From: Streptomyces vilmorinianum
GTDB lineage: Bacteria; Actinomycetota; Actinomycetes; Streptomycetales; Streptomycetaceae
Length of the DNA: 64,000 nt
NCBI RefSeq assembly: GCF_005517195.1
Contig: NZ_CP040244.1
Span: forward strand, 3,118,001-3,182,000
Direction of reading: 5' to 3'
In this document: in pieces, positions 60,285-64,000 of the stretch
How the letters are laid out: every line of letters begins with the position of its first letter
Numbering within the stretch: the first letter of the stretch is position 1
Notes under the pieces: model-generated
What the model was told of the DNA's origin: nothing
Database searches by the model: none
What the model saw: only the letters and a program-made list of their open reading frames with translations
Translations under genes and position numbers: made by a program

Positions 60285-61264
60285 ACGACCGGCTCGACCC
60301 CGCCGCCCGCCCCTTCGTCGATCTGCTGACCGCCGTCTTCCCCGACATCGGCGGCGCCGTCACCGACCCCGTCGAGGCCCGCCGCGTGCTCGCCGCCGCG
60401 CCCGCGCCGCCCGGTGAGCCGCCCGCCGTCGGGCGGGTCGAGGACCGCACGGTCCCCGGCCCGCGGGGCGCCCCGCCCGTGCCCGTACGGATCTACCGGC
60501 CGGAAGGGGACCCGGCGCCCCGCCCGACCGTCGTCTTCCTCCACGGTGGCGGCTGGGTGCTCTGCGGCCTGGACACCCATGACCGCACCTGCCGTGCCCT
60601 GTGCCGGGAGTCCGGGGCGGTGGTCGTCTCCGTCGGCTACCGGCTCGCCCCCGAGGCCCGCTTCCCCGCACCCGTCGAGGACGCCTACGCCGCACTGCTC
60701 TGGGCCGCCGCGCACATCGACGCGCTGGGCGGCGAGCCCACGGCCCTCGTCGTCGCCGGGGACAGCGCGGGAGGCAACCTCGCCGCCGCGGCCGCGCTGC
60801 TCGCCCGCGACCGCGGGGGCCCCGCGCTCGCCCGCCAGGTGCTGATCTACCCGGCCACCGACCTGGCCGGCGACCCCGCGTCGTACCGGACCAACGGCCG
60901 GGGCTACTACCTCACCACCGCCCACATGCGCTGGTACCGCGACCACTACCTCGGCCCGGACGGGGATCCCCGCCACCCGCTCGCCTCCCCGCTGCGCGCC
61001 GAGCTGGCCGGCCTGCCGCCCGCCCATGTGATCACCGCGGGCTGCGACCCGCTGTGTGACGAGGGACGGGCCTTCGCCGCCGCCCTGGCCGAGGCCGGCG
61101 TCGCGGTCACCGAGGACCACCATCCGCGGATGTTCCACGGCTTCCTGGCCCTGGCCGAGTACCTCGGCGACGCTGCCCGGGCCCTGCGTGGCGCGGCGGA
61201 TGCGATTGCCTCAACCGGTCCGGACAGGAAAATTCACGGTGACCATGGGGGTGGCGCAGGATAA
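60281..61264 (+). CDS. Alpha/beta hydrolase, HSL (hormone-sensitive lipase) family
   Basis: A 327-residue esterase. The oxyanion motif HGGGW (His88) and nucleophile GDSAGG (Ser162) are intact; the acid is in GCDPLCDEG and the His in HHPRMFHGFL. GTG 60281 overlaps the LLM stop, so translation is coupled. Family members hydrolyse short-chain esters or amides. With the LLM enzyme and PadR it probably degrades a xenobiotic or secondary metabolite (inference). Confidence 0.94.
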   Translation: MNDRLDPAARPFVDLLTAVFPDIGGAVTDPVEARRVLAAAPAPPGEPPAVGRVEDRTVPGPRGAPPVPVRIYRPEGDPAPRPTVVFLHGGGWVLCGLDTHDRTCRALCRESGAVVVSVGYRLAPEARFPAPVEDAYAALLWAAAHIDALGGEPTALVVAGDSAGGNLAAAAALLARDRGGPALARQVLIYPATDLAGDPASYRTNGRGYYLTTAHMRWYRDHYLGPDGDPRHPLASPLRAELAGLPPAHVITAGCDPLCDEGRAFAAALAEAGVAVTEDHHPRMFHGFLALAEYLGDAARALRGAADAIASTGPDRKIHGDHGGGAG

Positions 61265-61307
61265 TTTCTCTTGCTCCTCTTGTCTGGAGGAACCGCAGAC
61301 GGATACG

Positions 61308-61319
61308 GTGTCTTGACAC
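61308..61319. promoter_or_regulatory. GTGTC-TT-GACAC palindrome upstream of DUF6421
   Basis: A perfect 12-bp palindrome (GTGTC/GACAC with TT between) lies 25 bp before the DUF6421 start, in the 80-bp gap after the esterase gene. It may be an operator; the protein is unknown. Confidence 0.4.
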
Positions 61320-61344
61320 GAGGTTCTCCTGTGGAGGAAGAGGA

Positions 61345-62751
61345 ATGACGGAAATTCTTGTGCAGGACGTGACCGGTGGGGGGATATCCACCGCTGCTCC
61401 GGTGATCGAACACCCTGCCTGGCCCGAGCTCAAGAATGCCGTGGAGGAGATCCGGCCCTGGCAGCGCAAGGACGGGTCCATCGACTTCGAGGCCGAGGAC
61501 GCGCCCTCCCGGGCCCTGGCCGAGGCCACGGTCGACCGGATCGTGACCGCGGTCGAGCAGCTCTCCCCGCTGCTCCCGCACGACGCGGCGTACCACCGCG
61601 CGCTCGTCGCCGACCTGCGCAAGTGGGCCGAGGGCGGCTTCGAGGTCCCGGACTTCCTGGACTCCCTGATGGTGTTCCACCCCGCCGCCGACCGCGCGGA
61701 CGGGCTGCAGCGCCTGGTGCTGTTCCCCATGTACACGCAGAACGGCAACCCGGACCGCAACCTGGAAGCCGTCGTGCTGCGCATGGTCTGGCCGGAGTGG
61801 CTCTCCGACCTCGAGCGCACCCGCTACGACAACCCCGGCTTCTGCGGCATCACCTTCGAGGACTTCACCGCCGGTTACGACACCAACTCGGCCGTCCTCT
61901 TCCCCGAGACCGTCGCCGTGCGCGAGGCGCCGGAGCGCTTCACCTGGGGCGGCATCTTCTGCGACCGCGAGGCCGCCCGCTTCCGCAAGGTCACCGAGGC
62001 CACCGTCGACATCCTGGGCATCGAGCTGCCCGAGGACATCGCCACCCTGGTCGGGGACCAGACTCGCTGCGAGCAGGCGTTCGTGCTCTGGGACATGGTC
62101 CACGACCGCGCCCACAGCCACGGCGACCTGCCCTTCGACCCCTTCATGATCAAGCAGCGCCAGCCGTTCTGGATGTACGGCCTTGAGGAGCTGCGCTGCG
62201 ACCTCACCGCCTTCAAGGAGGCCGTGAAGCTCGAGGCCGAGGGCAACGTCCACGGCCGGGACGTGCAGTACGCCGTCCTCTTCGACCGGATGTTCCGCTT
62301 CCCCGTCTCCGGCGACCGCAACCGCAACTACGACGGTCTGGGCGGCCAGCTCCTCTTCGCGTACCTCCACAAGCACGACGTGGTGCGCTGGACGGACAAC
62401 ACGCTCAGGATCGACTGGAAGCGTGCCCCGGAGGTCACCAACCAGCTCTGCGCCGAGATCGAGACGCTGTACCGCGAGGGCATCGACCGCCCGAAGCTGG
62501 TCCACTGGTTCAAGGCGTACGAGCTCGTCTCCACCTACCTCGCCCCGCACCCCGGCTCCCGCTGGGCCAAGGGTCCCGACGCCCTCGACCTGACGCTGCC
62601 GCCGCGCAAGCTCGTCGACGACGTGCTTCCGGACGAGTTTCCGCTCAGCATGTTCTATGAGGCCCTGTCCAAGAAGCTGAAGGACGTGATCGCCTCCACC
62701 AAGGGCATCACCGCCGCGAACGCTTCGCGGACCGGGCAGGCTGCCGCGTGA
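61345..62751 (+). CDS. DUF6421 family protein
   Basis: A 468-residue soluble protein of a conserved actinobacterial family. A metal-like motif HDRAHSHG (His253, Asp254, His257, His259) sits in the middle, and GDRNRNYDGLGGQLLFAYLH follows. The role is unknown to me. ATG 61345 has GGAGGAAGAGGA just before it. The SDR gene follows, with GTGA overlap of an alternative start, and a threonine aldolase after that. The three probably form an operon for an unknown metabolic pathway. Confidence 0.88.
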   Translation: MTEILVQDVTGGGISTAAPVIEHPAWPELKNAVEEIRPWQRKDGSIDFEAEDAPSRALAEATVDRIVTAVEQLSPLLPHDAAYHRALVADLRKWAEGGFEVPDFLDSLMVFHPAADRADGLQRLVLFPMYTQNGNPDRNLEAVVLRMVWPEWLSDLERTRYDNPGFCGITFEDFTAGYDTNSAVLFPETVAVREAPERFTWGGIFCDREAARFRKVTEATVDILGIELPEDIATLVGDQTRCEQAFVLWDMVHDRAHSHGDLPFDPFMIKQRQPFWMYGLEELRCDLTAFKEAVKLEAEGNVHGRDVQYAVLFDRMFRFPVSGDRNRNYDGLGGQLLFAYLHKHDVVRWTDNTLRIDWKRAPEVTNQLCAEIETLYREGIDRPKLVHWFKAYELVSTYLAPHPGSRWAKGPDALDLTLPPRKLVDDVLPDEFPLSMFYEALSKKLKDVIASTKGITAANASRTGQAAA

Positions 62752-62780
62752 ACTCAGTCACGGAGGAGGAGGGGACGACC

Positions 62781-63539
62781 ATGAACGGCAACGGAAACGG
62801 CGGGCCGCTTGAGGGCGCCGTCATCGCGGTCGCGGGAGCGGCCGGTCCGGCGGGCCGGGCCACACTGATGCGTCTCGCCGACGCCGGCGCCATCGTCGTC
62901 GCCTCGGACGCCGACCCGGCGCGCCTGGCCGAGGCCGTCGACGCCGCCCGGTACGCGCACGGCGGTGCCACGGTCATCGGTGACACGGTCGATCTGCTCG
63001 ACCTCGCCGCGACCAAGGACTGGGCGGCGAAGACCGAGAAGGAGTTCGGCCGGGTCGACGGGCTGGTCCATCTGGTCGGCGGCTGGCGCGGCAGCGCCTC
63101 CTTCACCGAGACCGACCTCAAGGACTGGGACTTCCTGGAGCGGCTCCTCATCCGCACCGTCCAGCACACCTCGATCGCCTTCCACGACGGGCTGCTGCGC
63201 AGCGGCCGCGGCCGCTTCGTCCTGGTCAGCCAGGCCGGCGCGCACAAGCCGGTGGCCACCAACGCGGCGTACAACGCGGGCAAGGCCGCGGCCGAGGCCT
63301 GGACCCTCGCCATGGCGGACTCGTTCCGCAAGGCGGGGGGCGAGGAGGCCCCGGACGCGGCGGCTGCCATCCTGGTGATCAAGGCACTGGTGCACGACGC
63401 CATGCGCGAAGAGCGCCCGAATGCGAAGTTCGCGGGCTTCACCGACGTCAAGGATCTGGCCGACGAGATCGCCGCCGTCTGGGACCGGCCCGCACAGGAA
63501 GTGAATGGACAGCGTCTGTGGCTGACCCCCAAGCCGTGA
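62781..63539 (+). CDS. Short-chain dehydrogenase/reductase (SDR)
   Basis: A 252-residue oxidoreductase. The N-terminal nucleotide motif is AVAGAAGPAGRATLMRLA (degenerate TGxxxGxG), and the active-site region is LVSQAGAHKPVATNAAYNAGKAA with Ser, Tyr and Lys in YNAGK; the catalytic Ser position is less clear. ATG 62781 is preferred, since GGAGGAGGAGG lies at the right distance; GTG 62748, which overlaps the DUF6421 stop, would add 11 residues. It lies between DUF6421 and threonine aldolase. Confidence 0.88.
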   Translation: MNGNGNGGPLEGAVIAVAGAAGPAGRATLMRLADAGAIVVASDADPARLAEAVDAARYAHGGATVIGDTVDLLDLAATKDWAAKTEKEFGRVDGLVHLVGGWRGSASFTETDLKDWDFLERLLIRTVQHTSIAFHDGLLRSGRGRFVLVSQAGAHKPVATNAAYNAGKAAAEAWTLAMADSFRKAGGEEAPDAAAAILVIKALVHDAMREERPNAKFAGFTDVKDLADEIAAVWDRPAQEVNGQRLWLTPKP

Positions 63540-64000
63540 ACCCGGCCCTGCCCTCGAAGACCGACGCGCGTCGTCACCACGACCCGTCGGTCCGGGGCTT
63601 CGCCAGCGACAACTACGCCGGCGTCCACCCGGAGGTGCTCGCGGCCATCGCCCTCGCCAACGGCGGTCATCAGATCGCCTACGGCGAGGACGAGTACACC
63701 GAGCACCTCCAGCGGATCATGCACAGCCACTTCGGGCCGAGCGCCGAGGCCTTCCCGGTCTTCAACGGCACCGGCGCGAACGTCACCGCCCTGCAGGCGC
63801 TGACCGACCGCTGGGGCGCGGTCGTCTGCGCCGAGTCCGCGCACATCAACGTGGACGAGGGCGGCGCGCCGGAGCGGATGGGCGGCCTCAAGCTGCTCAC
63901 CGTGCCGACGCCGGACGGCAAGCTCACGCCCGAGCTCATCGACCGCCAGGCCTGGGGCTGGGAGGACGAGCACCGCGCCATGCCGCAGGTCGTCTCGATC
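63518..64000 (+). CDS. Threonine aldolase / beta-eliminating lyase family protein, N-terminal fragment
   Basis: The first 161 residues of a PLP enzyme cut by the window end. The pattern FASDNYAGVHPEVLAAIALANGG, YGEDEYTEHLQ, FNGTGANVTALQ and ESAHINVDEGGAPERMGG matches low-specificity L-threonine aldolases; the PLP lysine lies beyond the end. GTG 63518 or GTG 63536 can be the start; the latter overlaps the SDR stop (GTGA). It would convert threonine or related beta-hydroxy amino acids to glycine and an aldehyde. Confidence 0.88.
   Translation, partial: MADPQAVNPALPSKTDARRHHDPSVRGFASDNYAGVHPEVLAAIALANGGHQIAYGEDEYTEHLQRIMHSHFGPSAEAFPVFNGTGANVTALQALTDRWGAVVCAESAHINVDEGGAPERMGGLKLLTVPTPDGKLTPELIDRQAWGWEDEHRAMPQVVSI

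Noticed and set aside
61313..61318. TTGACA considered as a -35 box
   Set aside because: It lies inside a perfect palindrome and there is no -10 at the right distance before the start at 61345.

Overview
The window is about 72% GC, with dense short-spaced genes, strong third-position GC bias, many GTG and a few TTG starts and GGAGG-type ribosome sites. With its gene families (paired Ser/Thr kinases, CHAT/TPR proteins, DUF6338, DUF6421, DUF5134, a fused ModBC, actinobacterial FprA) this points to a Streptomyces or close relative. I count about 58 protein genes. I see no rRNA, tRNA, CRISPR array or transposase.

Layout. 1-385: tail of an FtsX-type permease. 545-17227: a signalling/conflict-like island. 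It holds a membrane-anchored beta-helix/AAA+ protein followed by a TPR-CHAT protease-like protein, a DUF6338 membrane protein with a small acidic partner, a TetR regulator, two Ser/Thr kinases in tandem (WD40-fused and FHA-fused), and two poorly known proteins. 17402-19600: a CarD-like small protein, an ArsR regulator with its MFS transporter and a perfect operator palindrome, and a 169-bp palindromic repeat that supplies the MFS stop codon. 19629-30897: an N-glycan utilisation locus (GH38 alpha-mannosidase, GH5-like putative beta-mannosidase, sugar ABC importer, LacI regulator, secreted GH85 endoglycosidase). Two matching operator-like palindromes flank the lacI gene. 31197-33669: HAD phosphatase, small secreted protein, SRPBCC and DinB proteins. 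33783-36980: molybdate uptake (fused ModBC, ModA, HTH-TOBE regulator). 37131-41373: Lrp regulator, BON-like/metallophosphoesterase pair, SRPBCC protein, a 31-bp minisatellite and an FUSC membrane protein.

41529-46809: lactonase with a DasR-type site in its promoter, a degenerate CbiX-like protein, a BadF/NagK-type GlcNAc kinase, uracil-DNA glycosylase and a BNR-repeat protein. 46922-51339: old yellow enzyme divergent from an ArsR regulator with two identical-architecture operators, a flavodoxin/SRPBCC pair and FprA. 51476-58355: DUF305/LVIVD secreted pair, TetR, PAP2 phosphatase, M56 peptidase, DUF5134, GNAT and GDPD. 58500-64000: PadR divergent from an LLM oxidoreductase/esterase operon, then a DUF6421-SDR-threonine aldolase operon cut by the window end.

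Best candidates for something under-described: the CHAT/AAA+/dual-kinase island, and the N-glycan locus with its mapped operators. The palindromic element that has rewritten the end of a transporter gene is the clearest sequence-level oddity.
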